DNA from: Planctomycetia bacterium
GTDB taxonomy: Bacteria > Planctomycetota > UBA11346
Assembly (NCBI GenBank): GCA_005801395.1
Contig: SYDV01000249.1
Span: 1 to 5,934 of the forward strand
Direction: 5' to 3'
Length of the DNA stretch: 5,934 bases
Each line of letters opens with the position of its first letter. The first letter of the stretch is position 1. The translations under genes and the position numbers were made by a program. The notes below the pieces were generated by a model that was not told the origin of the DNA, made no database searches, and saw only the letters and a program-made list of their open reading frames with translations. This document shows positions 1 to 5,870 of the stretch, one piece after another.

Positions 1-289
1 CCGCGAGTAATCCAGACTTCGCCAAATCATGTGCGATTTGTGCCTGAACTTCATCCAACAACACGACAGGCTCGTTACCCTCAATGCGTTGGCCAACATC
101 AAAGCGTACAGTAGTCACGCGACCGCTGACTTCTGCGGCAATATCCAATTGACGCCGAGGTCGGGTAAATGCCGTCATGGTTCGCTCTAATGACGCTGGA
201 TGGTCCGAGGGTTTCCAGGTTCCTTGCTCAAGTGCAGGAATCAGAGACGTCGCACACGCGACCAATACTAAAAATAAGGTACGAATCAC
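1..289 (-). CDS. HlyD/AcrA-family periplasmic adaptor of an efflux pump (5' part only)
   Basis: Only the first 96 codons are present; the gene leaves the window at its left edge. The predicted N-terminus MIRTLFLVLVACATSL is a short basic-plus-hydrophobic export signal. 'LVAC' could be a lipobox, which would make this a lipoprotein, but cleavage further on near 'IPA' is equally possible. Around residues 50-80 the segment with 'AEVSGRV', 'VRFDVGQRIEGNE' and 'VVLLD' is the typical biotinyl/lipoyl-like half-motif of membrane-fusion proteins that link an inner-membrane RND transporter to an outer-membrane channel. The start is GTG. It overlaps the stop of the upstream TetR gene as GTGA and follows a consensus GGAGGT six bases upstream, so the start choice is firm. 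Co-transcription with the repressor is implied. The transporter gene is expected further left, outside the window. The substrate cannot be told. Confidence 0.85.
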   Translation of the reverse strand, partial: MIRTLFLVLVACATSLIPALEQGTWKPSDHPASLERTMTAFTRPRRQLDIAAEVSGRVTTVRFDVGQRIEGNEPVVLLDEVQAQIAHDLAKSGLLA

Positions 290-990
290 GCGAATACCTC
301 CGGCGGATGATGAGCGTCCCGCATTAATAAAGTGAGCAATCCGTCAGCGGCAGAACGTGCCACAGCTTCGGCAGAACGTTCGGGACGGAAGGGAATCTGC
401 CACACCAAACCATCAATGCTGGCAGTAAATAACCGTCCTAAAATGGTTGGGTCCGGTAGCGGGCGAAAAATGCCCTGGGCCAATCCAGCACCATAGAGGT
501 AATTCACCACCGCTTCCCATTGCGCGTAACTTTCGCGCAGCATCGACTGTGCTTGGTTTAATACCTGCGGCTGATCGCTGGCCACCGTCCACAAATCGGT
601 AAACAAACGAATAAAAGTGCGTGATGATTCGGGGATGACGGTGAACGCAGTCAGTACCAGGCGATGCAGTGCCTTCGCCGGACTACCATCGGCACCACCA
701 TGCACGCCTGGGCCCGTGCTTCCTAACAAATCATTGACCTGTTTTTGATTACGTTGGCAGCACCACAAACAGGCGTCGATCAATAGTTCCTCCTTAGAAC
801 GAAAATATTCGTACACGGTGCCTTTGCCGATCCCGGCCTGAGTTGCGACTGCGGCAATGGTCGTTCCACCGAAACCATCGCGCGAAAAACAGGCCACGGC
901 GGCTTCAACAATAGCAGCGCGTTTTGCTGTATTTGCCGCTGAATTTGCAGGATTAGCCGATTGATTCGGAGAAGGAGTTGTGGTTGTCAT
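286..990 (-). CDS. TetR/AcrR-family transcriptional repressor
   Basis: The 234-residue protein has a TetR_N DNA-binding domain at about residues 24-70. The segment 'TTIAAVATQAGIGKGTVYEYF' region (residues 43-63) is the helix-turn-helix with the family's typical 'GxGKGTVYxYFxSKEEL' ending. Residues 80-230 form the variable helical ligand-binding and dimer domain, which does not reveal the ligand. The first 23 residues are a low-complexity Thr/Ser/Asn/Ala arm ahead of the domain. The ATG is preceded by an in-frame TAG twelve bases upstream and has no good Shine-Dalgarno site, so the message may be weakly translated. Its stop overlaps the GTG of a periplasmic efflux adaptor, so it very likely represses this efflux operon and itself through the palindrome just upstream. 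By family knowledge it is a cytoplasmic dimer released from DNA by a small toxic or hydrophobic ligand. Confidence 0.93.
   Translation of the reverse strand: MTTTTPSPNQSANPANSAANTAKRAAIVEAAVACFSRDGFGGTTIAAVATQAGIGKGTVYEYFRSKEELLIDACLWCCQRNQKQVNDLLGSTGPGVHGGADGSPAKALHRLVLTAFTVIPESSRTFIRLFTDLWTVASDQPQVLNQAQSMLRESYAQWEAVVNYLYGAGLAQGIFRPLPDPTILGRLFTASIDGLVWQIPFRPERSAEAVARSAADGLLTLLMRDAHHPPEVFA
296..301 (-). promoter_or_regulatory. Consensus ribosome binding site of the efflux adaptor, inside the TetR gene
   Basis: On the minus strand GGAGGT lies six bases before the GTG start of the adaptor gene, within the last codons of the TetR gene. It is a full anti-Shine-Dalgarno match. It supports the GTG start and suggests that the adaptor is translated more strongly than the repressor, whose own start lacks such a site. 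Confidence 0.85.
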
Positions 991-1022
991 ACGCGCAGGC
1001 TATGGCCAGCTCATTTACAGAC

Positions 1023-1052
1023 AAGTCCCGACTGACCAGTCGGTCGGGACTT
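1023..1052. promoter_or_regulatory. Likely TetR operator: 30-bp near-perfect palindrome
   Basis: The arms AAGTCCCGAC and GTCGGGACTT are perfect inverted copies around the 10-bp centre TGACCAGTCG, which is itself mostly symmetric, so 26 of 30 positions are palindromic. The site ends 33 bp upstream of the TetR ATG, where the repressor gene's promoter must lie. Size, symmetry and place fit a TetR-family operator binding one or two dimers. A TGTAAAT segment between it and the ATG is a possible weak -10 box on the minus strand. The match of this operator to this repressor is inferred from position. Confidence 0.75.
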
Positions 1053-1328
1053 ATTGGTAAAGAATGCCACCCTGAACCTTTCATAAAAAGAGATCGAAAG
1101 TTGACCAACTCCAATCGTGGCCGATCTAACCTGAAGAACATTCATCACCAAGTTACCAAAAAACGAACAAAGGGTTACCTGCGGGTTGGCGGACCACGCT
1201 TAACGTTGAAAAAAAGATTTTTTTATCCGTGACCAAATCGGAAGCAGGAAAAACCACCAATTCGCAGTTCCAAACCAAGAATTGCCTCCCAACGATTTGC
1301 CGAAGCGGCAAAATTTGACCTGGAACTC

Positions 1329-1334
1329 TATAAC
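1329..1334 (+). promoter_or_regulatory. Candidate -10 box for the polyamine cluster
   Basis: TATAAC matches five of six consensus bases and would place a transcript start near 1341, giving a leader of about 90 bases. There is no convincing -35 at 16-18 bases spacing. The nearby TTGACC (1315-1320) is only 8 bases away, too close to pair with it. A competing weak pair is TTGACC (1101-1106) with TCTAAC (1125-1130). Tentative. Confidence 0.25.
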
Positions 1335-1433
1335 AAACCTTCGCCAAAGCTTCTTCATCAGTTAATACAATTGCGAGACCCTGACACCCCTCTACAAGGT
1401 GCGCCTCACGCACATCCCCAGGCAGGAAAAATC

Positions 1434-2432
1434 ATGGCTCGTTATCTCGTTGAGCGTCTTAACCCCACCTTCGGCTACTTTTACAAAGCCGGTAAGTCAC
1501 TGCATCGTGGCAAAACCAAATGGCAGGACATGGAAATCATTGAGAGCGAAGAGTTCGGCAATGTGTTGCTGCTCGACGGCGTGACCCAGGTCACCTCGCG
1601 CAATGAATTCTTGTACCACGAGCCAATGGTTCACCCTGCGCTCACCGCACACCCAGATCCCAAAGATGTCTTAATTATTGGTGCTGGCGACGGTGGTATT
1701 TTACGCGAAGTGTTAAAACACCCAGTCAAGAAAGCTGTGATGGCCGAACTTGATGGTGGTGTGGTAGATTTCTGCGAACGTTTAATGCCCGAGATTAATG
1801 ACGGAGCGTTCGAAGATAAGCGCTACCGCTTAGAAGTTGGCGATGGCCGTAAATTCGTTGAAGGCACCAAAGAAAAGTTTGATGCCGTCATCATGGATAT
1901 GACCGATCCATTTGGTCCTTCCGTGATGCTTTATACCAAGGAATTCTTCCAACATGTGAAGAGCACCTTCAAAGACAAACGTTCCATGTTTGTCATGCAC
2001 ACGGAAAGCCCAATTTCCCGTCCCAATACCTTTAAGCAATGTCACCACACCTTATCCGAAGTATTTAAATACCGTCGTACGTTTTACCTCTACATTCACA
2101 TGTACGCAGTACTGTGGTCGATCACGGTGTGTAGCGATGGCACAGACGTGGCCAAAATCACCGCCGCAGAAATCACCAAGCGCTTAAAATCTCGCGGCAT
2201 TAAAGGCTTAAAAGCCTATACCCCAGAAACTCATCACAGCATGTTGGGTGAATTCCCTTTCATCGCTGAGTTGAAAGCGCAAATGAAATCAGTGCCAATC
2301 ATTACGGACAAAAAGCCAATCGTCTTAGATGATATTGATATTAATCGTGGCAGCTTGGAAATGACTGAAGCAAAAGTTACCAAAGCCAAAACGCCAAAAG
2401 CCAAGGCCAAGAAAAAGCCAGCCAAGCGTTAA
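1434..2432 (+). CDS. speE: Spermidine synthase-like aminopropyltransferase with lysine-rich C-terminal tail
   Basis: Predicted to transfer the aminopropyl group of decarboxylated S-adenosylmethionine to a diamine such as putrescine, in the cytoplasm. The 332 residues start with a short beta domain, then 'LDGVTQVTSRNEFLYHE' (48-63), where D48, Q52 and the Y61-H62-E63 triad match the family. The nucleotide motif 'GAGDGG' follows at 83-88, then acidic E105 and D137, and the catalytic gate 'DMTDPFGPS' (155-163) with both aspartates D155 and D158. The usual 'PSxxGG' amine-pocket segment near residue 220 is replaced by 'YIHMYAVLW', so the acceptor may not be simple putrescine. The last 21 residues hold nine Lys and one Arg, an unusual histone-like tail that adds length over the usual 280-290 residues. 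ATG at 1434 is chosen over the upstream TTG at 1371 because the fold begins here and AGGA precedes it. A decarboxylase and a second synthase follow. Confidence 0.88.
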   Translation: MARYLVERLNPTFGYFYKAGKSLHRGKTKWQDMEIIESEEFGNVLLLDGVTQVTSRNEFLYHEPMVHPALTAHPDPKDVLIIGAGDGGILREVLKHPVKKAVMAELDGGVVDFCERLMPEINDGAFEDKRYRLEVGDGRKFVEGTKEKFDAVIMDMTDPFGPSVMLYTKEFFQHVKSTFKDKRSMFVMHTESPISRPNTFKQCHHTLSEVFKYRRTFYLYIHMYAVLWSITVCSDGTDVAKITAAEITKRLKSRGIKGLKAYTPETHHSMLGEFPFIAELKAQMKSVPIITDKKPIVLDDIDINRGSLEMTEAKVTKAKTPKAKAKKKPAKR

Positions 2433-2440
2433 TCGAAGCC

Positions 2441-2483
2441 GGTCCTCCCCGCATGGTACTTCGCCGTGCGGGCCAGGCCTTTT
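2441..2483 (+). terminator. Strong hairpin with short T-run between the first synthase and the decarboxylase
   Basis: CCCGCATGG (2448-2456) pairs with CCGTGCGGG (2464-2472), with one T·G pair, around a 7-base loop. An outer GGTCCT/AGGCC stem extends it, and TTTT (2480-2483) follows at once. This is a good intrinsic terminator structure, but the T-run is short and the next start codon is only 13-22 bases on, so it may be a partial terminator or attenuator that lowers downstream expression within the cluster. Confidence 0.65.
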
Positions 2484-2494
2484 AGCTGAGAAAC

Positions 2495-2507
2495 GGTGAT
2501 TGCCGTG
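2495..2507 (+). promoter_or_regulatory. Ribosome site favouring a GTG start at 2505
   Basis: GGTGAT (2495-2500) matches the 3' end of the anti-Shine-Dalgarno sequence and precedes GTG at 2505-2507 by four bases, a workable spacing for this register. The GTG at 2496 overlaps this element and has only GAGAAAC upstream. The shorter product would begin three residues later, at 'FQHNLPDP'. Confidence 0.4.
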
Positions 2508-3638
2508 TTCCAACATAACCTTCCCGACCCCCAACGTATGCGCGCCCTTGCTGCAGAGCATGGCACTCCGCTATTACTGCTCTCGACCGAGACGATTCGC
2601 AGTCAATATAGGACACTGAAACAAGCGCTTCCTGGGGTTCATTTGCATTACGCACTGAAACCATTGCCGCATCCGGCGGTGGTTCAGGCCATCAAAGACG
2701 AAGATGGCTACTTCGATCTCGCCACCAATGGTGAAGTCGATGTGGTACGCAATGTTGATGTTGATCCAAACCGCTGCATTCACACGCACCCAATTAAGCG
2801 CGATCAAGACATTCGGTACGCGCTTGATTATGGCTGCACCACTTTCGTATTCGACAACCCCTACGAATTACCGAAATTTTTACCCTATAAAGACCGTGTA
2901 AAATTACTCATGCGTTTGAGCTTCCGTAATAAAGAAGCGCAATGCGATTTATCGCTGAAATTTGGTGTCCAACCAACCGAAAGTCATGCCTTATTGCGCA
3001 AGGCCACCAGCATGGGTCTTAACGTGCGCGGTTTAAGTTTCCATGCCGGCTCACAATTATTAAATAACTTTAAATATATCGAAGCAATTTCGTTCTGTCG
3101 TCAATTATTTAATTTAGCCGCTCTTGACGGAATTATGTTAGACACCCTTGATATCGGCGGTGGTTACCCAGTTCCGTATACAGATCAGGTTATGCCTATT
3201 AACGTTTACTGCTCCCCTATTGCCGCAGAGTTGGAGCGCGCTTTCCCGAATGTAAAATTACTCGCAGAGCCAGGTCGTTTTATCAGCGCTCCCAGCATGA
3301 CGTTAGTTTCGTCGGTCATGGGAAAAGCAGAACGCCAAGGCCGCATGTGGTATTATTTAGATGATGGTCTGTATGGCAGTTATTCCGGAAAATTATACGA
3401 TCATTGCGATTATCAATTTACCCCGCTCTCTAAATTAGAAGGTAAAGTTGCCCCAGAACGATTAAGCGTTGTCGCTGGTCCTACCTGCGACAGCATCGAC
3501 GTCGTGTACAACGATATCATGTTGCCCGAACTTGAATGCGGTGATTTGGTCACCAGTCCCATGATGGGAGCCTACACCTGGGCAAGTGCCACTGATTTCA
3601 ATTTCTTCCCCAAAGCAAAAATCGTCGTAGTTGATTAG
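2496..3638 (+). CDS. Fold-type-III PLP-dependent ornithine/lysine decarboxylase
   Basis: Predicted to decarboxylate ornithine to putrescine (or lysine to cadaverine), feeding the synthases on either side. The 380 residues have an alanine-racemase-like barrel and a C-terminal beta domain. The PLP lysine is K55 in 'HYALK'. 'LSLKFG' (152-157), H183 of 'FHAGSQ' that stacks on the cofactor, 'DIGGGYP' (219-225) and 'EPGRF' (258-262) complete the cofactor site. 'YGSYSGKLYDH' (293-303), 'GPTCDSID' (328-335, catalytic Cys331 and Asp332 that cross the dimer) and 'GAYT..ATDFN' (358-369) are close to eukaryotic-type ornithine decarboxylase. They argue against diaminopimelate and carboxynorspermidine decarboxylases. 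Ornithine versus lysine preference cannot be read safely. The start is GTG; a second in-frame GTG at 2505 has a better ribosome site (GGTGAT, 4 bases away) and may be the true start. The stop lies in an 8-bp tandem repeat. Confidence 0.88.
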   Translation: MIAVFQHNLPDPQRMRALAAEHGTPLLLLSTETIRSQYRTLKQALPGVHLHYALKPLPHPAVVQAIKDEDGYFDLATNGEVDVVRNVDVDPNRCIHTHPIKRDQDIRYALDYGCTTFVFDNPYELPKFLPYKDRVKLLMRLSFRNKEAQCDLSLKFGVQPTESHALLRKATSMGLNVRGLSFHAGSQLLNNFKYIEAISFCRQLFNLAALDGIMLDTLDIGGGYPVPYTDQVMPINVYCSPIAAELERAFPNVKLLAEPGRFISAPSMTLVSSVMGKAERQGRMWYYLDDGLYGSYSGKLYDHCDYQFTPLSKLEGKVAPERLSVVAGPTCDSIDVVYNDIMLPELECGDLVTSPMMGAYTWASATDFNFFPKAKIVVVD

Positions 3639-3659
3639 TTGATTAGTTGATTAGTTGAT
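3628..3659 (+). repeat. Four perfect tandem copies of an 8-bp unit TAGTTGAT across the decarboxylase stop
   Basis: TAGTTGAT occurs four times head to tail with no mismatch. The first copy covers the last codons and the second begins with the TAG stop at 3636-3638. Because the unit is not a multiple of three, the copies give stops in other frames as well. The stop persists with two or more copies. With one copy the frame would run on only to the TAA at 3666. Copy changes would therefore mainly alter the distance to the next ribosome site (3676-3680). Confidence 0.9.
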
Positions 3660-3686
3660 GAACGGTAACCAATAAAGGAATTTATC

Positions 3687-4535
3687 ATGGCTAATGAATC
3701 GCTGAATCTCTGGCTTGAAGATATCTATAACGATCAGGTTGGCGTTCGTCTGCGCTTACGTGAATGTTTACATAGCTCGACGTCACCGTTTCAACGCATC
3801 GCAGTTTATGACAGCCATGCCTATGGCAAAGTATTGACGCTTGGTGGTGCGATTGCGCTGAGTGATGTGGATGAAGCTTTATATTCTGAAAGCCTGGTTC
3901 ATCCAACGCTCAGCGTCATGCCAAAAGCAGAGCGAGTGCTCATTTTAGGTGGCGGCGACGGTGGAGTTACGCGCGAAGTCCTGCGTTACAGTGGCGTCAA
4001 TCAGGTCACCGTGGTAGAAATTGATCGCGCAGTCATTGATGTATGCCGCACCTATTTTCCAACCGCTGCCAGCTGTCTTCAGGATAAACGCGTAGAATTA
4101 GTAATTGATGATGCCCATCGTTATCTGCGCGATTGCCCGCATCAATTCGATGTGATTATTATCGATGCGTGCGAGTTAACTAACAACGCGAGCGATGAAT
4201 TTCATACCACCAGCTTTGCCGATACGGTTTTCCGACGCCTACAACCAAATGGCATGTTAGTCGCCCCCCTTGGCTGCCCGTCTTTCGCTGCTGATGGCTG
4301 TCGCGCGACGTTGCGCAAACTGGCAGAAAAATTTACGGATATCGATGCTTATTTAATGACCATTCCGAGTTTCCCAGGTGGGCAATGGGCTGTAGCTCGT
4401 GGTGTAAATGGAAAACTACCTACCGCGATAATACCCCAACCATGGCATAACAATTTACGCTGCTGGCACCCTGCTTTGCAACAAGCACTGTTTGCCTTAC
4501 CACGTCATGTCGAGAAAACGCTGGGAATTAGCTGA
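3687..4535 (+). CDS. Divergent spermidine synthase paralogue (aminopropyltransferase family)
   Basis: The 282 residues cover the full length of SpeE and show its layout. There is an N-terminal beta domain, then 'GGGDGG' at 88-93, acidic E111 ('VEID') and D141-D142, which together bind the nucleoside of decarboxylated S-adenosylmethionine. 'IPSFPGGQWAVA' sits near residue 227, and the C-terminal 'WHPALQQALFALP' is like E. coli SpeE. The amine and catalytic sites deviate: 'LDG..Q' is 'LGGAIA' (G53, A57), 'YHE' is 'YSE' (66-68), and the gate 'DxTDPxGP' is 'DACELTNN' (160-167), where D160 stays but the second Asp is Glu163 and the Pro and Gly-Pro are lost. It may use another amine, work with the first synthase, or be inactive. 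ATG 3687 has AAAGGAA seven bases upstream. It lies 48 bases after the decarboxylase, so co-transcription is likely. Confidence 0.85.
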   Translation: MANESLNLWLEDIYNDQVGVRLRLRECLHSSTSPFQRIAVYDSHAYGKVLTLGGAIALSDVDEALYSESLVHPTLSVMPKAERVLILGGGDGGVTREVLRYSGVNQVTVVEIDRAVIDVCRTYFPTAASCLQDKRVELVIDDAHRYLRDCPHQFDVIIIDACELTNNASDEFHTTSFADTVFRRLQPNGMLVAPLGCPSFAADGCRATLRKLAEKFTDIDAYLMTIPSFPGGQWAVARGVNGKLPTAIIPQPWHNNLRCWHPALQQALFALPRHVEKTLGIS

Positions 4536-4550
4536 TTTTAGTGCGAGCAA

Positions 4551-4562
4551 TTCGATATCGAA
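4551..4562. repeat. Perfect 12-bp palindrome TTCGATATCGAA
   Basis: It lies 15 bases after the second synthase's stop, in the 141-bp convergent gap. It has no T-run and no adjacent promoter. It could be a protein site or chance; nothing further can be said from sequence alone. Confidence 0.3.
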
Positions 4563-4606
4563 CAGACCGTTAAGCGACCAACGCTGGAAGATTATTTCTT
4601 ATAAAA

Positions 4607-4647
4607 ATAAATAACCGGCGCAGATATAATCTGCGCCGGTTATTTAT
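4607..4647. terminator. Bidirectional terminator: perfect 19-bp inverted repeat
   Basis: The arms ATAAATAACCGGCGCAGAT (4607-4625) and its exact reverse complement (4629-4647) flank a three-base loop, ATA. The inner core is GC-rich and the outer part A/T-rich, so each direction ends in a U-rich tract; the minus-strand tract runs on through further Ts. It sits between convergent genes and would stop both the polyamine transcript and the PQQ-protein transcript. Confidence 0.92.
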
Positions 4648-4660
4648 ACTCAACTTGAAC

Positions 4661-4676
4661 GCATTCTGACGAATGC
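4661..4676 (-). other. Small hairpin abutting the PQQ-protein stop codon
   Basis: GCATTC and GAATGC pair across a four-base loop directly after the TAA stop on the minus strand. No T-run follows, so it is not a terminator by itself. It could protect the 3' end or help the larger hairpin 14 bases further on. Confidence 0.4.
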
Positions 4677-5870
4677 TTATTTAACCCGCAAATCCAAGCA
4701 CACGATTTCAGTTTTGCTCCGGCTAATCACATAACCATTCGCTACCGCAGGGTTATTCCAACAATCACCTTTCAAAATTTGCGCGCGGGCCAGCTCGGTG
4801 TATTTGTCTGATGTCGCTTTGATCAAGACTAACTGTCCCTGATCACCTTGGATTAAAATGTTATCGCCAACGATTATGGTACCGCCTTGTCCAAAACCAT
4901 CTTCTGACCAAATGATTTTTCCTGTGGCCAATTCAACGCATTTAATTGGCATGGTCTTGTACTGCTTAAAGCCAAAGAGTCCGTAAACATATCCGCCGCG
5001 CACAACTGGTGTCGACCAGTGATTTTCTAGTTCGCCTTTTTTGCGCCATAACTCAGTCGCCTTCCAAGTTTTCCCTGAATTGGAAATTTTAAAGGCACCT
5101 GCACCTGTTCCATATCCGGCGGAGCAATAAACCGTGTCACCTTCAACGATGGGCGATGCTGCGGTAGAAGTCGCCCAGGAAAAATCTGCGTGCCATAACT
5201 TCTGACCTTGTGGGTCAAAGGTGGTCAATCCATCTTGCGTGAAAAATATGACCTGACGTTGACCATTAATGACCGTTGGTGTTGGAGTGGCGTGAGTAAT
5301 TTTTTCGTTGCCGTCTTTGCCAAGCAATTTGCCTGTTTTCCGGTCGAAAAAGAGGAACGTCTGACCATCACCACCGCCGGCAACCATGACCACGTCGCCT
5401 TCAATAATCGGTGATTGGGCATTACCCCAATTACTAATGCCCTTGGTGTCATTTTGGCCTTTATTCTTGGCTTGAACATCATGCTGCCAAACAATCTTCC
5501 CATCTTTTGCTGACATACAGGTCAGCATTAAATAGGTGCCATACGTATAAACTAAATCGCCAACTACGCTTGGTGTTGTGCGTGGACCAATGCCTCCCTG
5601 CTTATTAAACGTGGTTGGGCCCAAATCAGTTTCCCACAGCGTCTTTCCGGTAGCGATATCGAAGGCAATGCAGACTTCATTTTTATCTTTTAAGGCCAAG
5701 GTGAAACATTGACCACCGACCGCCGCAACCGAACCAACGCCATCTCCAATTTTATGTTTCCAAACTTCTTTTGGACCGTTCGCTGGCCAAGTCGTTAATA
5801 TTTTATCGTTTGTCGTACCGTCACCATTAGGCCCACGGTATTGCGGCCAATCTGCTGCCGGAGCAGACAT
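4677..5870 (-). CDS. PQQ-like beta-propeller repeat protein (BamB-like), probably exported; signal peptide out of frame
   Basis: The 397-residue ORF begins with 'SAPAADWPQYRGPNGDG', a mature-start motif typical of exported PQQ-repeat proteins. Propeller blades recur as 'ATGKTLWETDLG' (73-84), 'DGKIVWQHDV' (123-132), 'TGKLLGKDG', 'GQKLWHADF' and 'ATGKIIWSEDG', each being the 'G.xxW' strand of a PQQ-like repeat. Such proteins fold as seven- or eight-bladed propellers, mostly as scaffolds. Key residues of a PQQ-dependent dehydrogenase are not apparent, so an enzyme role is not supported. As read, the start at 5870 (AGGA nine bases upstream) leaves only the end of a signal peptide, 'APA' followed by 'ADW'. 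The rest of a good signal is encoded upstream in another frame (5871-5925). The gene converges on the polyamine cluster with no evident functional link. Confidence 0.85.
   Translation of the reverse strand: MSAPAADWPQYRGPNGDGTTNDKILTTWPANGPKEVWKHKIGDGVGSVAAVGGQCFTLALKDKNEVCIAFDIATGKTLWETDLGPTTFNKQGGIGPRTTPSVVGDLVYTYGTYLMLTCMSAKDGKIVWQHDVQAKNKGQNDTKGISNWGNAQSPIIEGDVVMVAGGGDGQTFLFFDRKTGKLLGKDGNEKITHATPTPTVINGQRQVIFFTQDGLTTFDPQGQKLWHADFSWATSTAASPIVEGDTVYCSAGYGTGAGAFKISNSGKTWKATELWRKKGELENHWSTPVVRGGYVYGLFGFKQYKTMPIKCVELATGKIIWSEDGFGQGGTIIVGDNILIQGDQGQLVLIKATSDKYTELARAQILKGDCWNNPAVANGYVISRSKTEIVCLDLRVK

Larger units (their letters stand above)
991..1433. other. Gene-free divergent intergenic region
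   Basis: This stretch separates the minus-strand efflux operon from the plus-strand polyamine cluster, and I see no credible gene in it. It holds the TetR palindrome; a block of seven As, GA and seven Ts (1209-1224) likely to bend DNA; and a 7-bp hairpin TTTGCCG/CGGCAAA with a 3-base loop (1296-1312). A TATAAC -10-like box lies at 1329-1334 without a good -35, and TTGACC occurs at 1101 and at 1315. A small hairpin GTGCG/CGCAC (1399-1413) sits 20 bases before the first synthase start. The cluster promoter is probably here, but I cannot place it with certainty. I recognise no known riboswitch. Confidence 0.6.

Noticed and set aside
1209..1224. A7-GA-T7 block as a terminator
   Set aside because: There is no GC-rich stem and no gene ends nearby; an intrinsic terminator is not supported.
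978..1232. 84-codon plus-strand reading frame from a TTG
   Set aside because: It overlaps the TetR start and runs through the palindromic operator; its composition is unlike a protein and there is no ribosome site.
1153..1413. 86-codon minus-strand reading frame in the intergenic region
   Set aside because: No recognisable domain, no ribosome site, and it overlaps the leader and start region of the first synthase; most likely chance.
1371..1433. N-terminal extension of the first synthase from a TTG
   Set aside because: The 21 added residues are Pro/His/Ala-rich and outside the family fold; ATG 1434 has an AGGA site and fits the family's N-terminus.
2325..2561. Minus-strand frames opposite the end of the first synthase and start of the decarboxylase
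   Set aside because: They are antisense shadows of well-supported genes and cross the hairpin terminator.
3628..3659. Tandem repeat as a CRISPR or iteron array
   Set aside because: Units are 8 bp with no spacers and overlap a coding end; there is no replication or cas gene nearby.
5208..5503. Frames on both strands inside the PQQ-repeat gene
   Set aside because: They overlap a long ORF with clear repeat motifs and show no features of their own.
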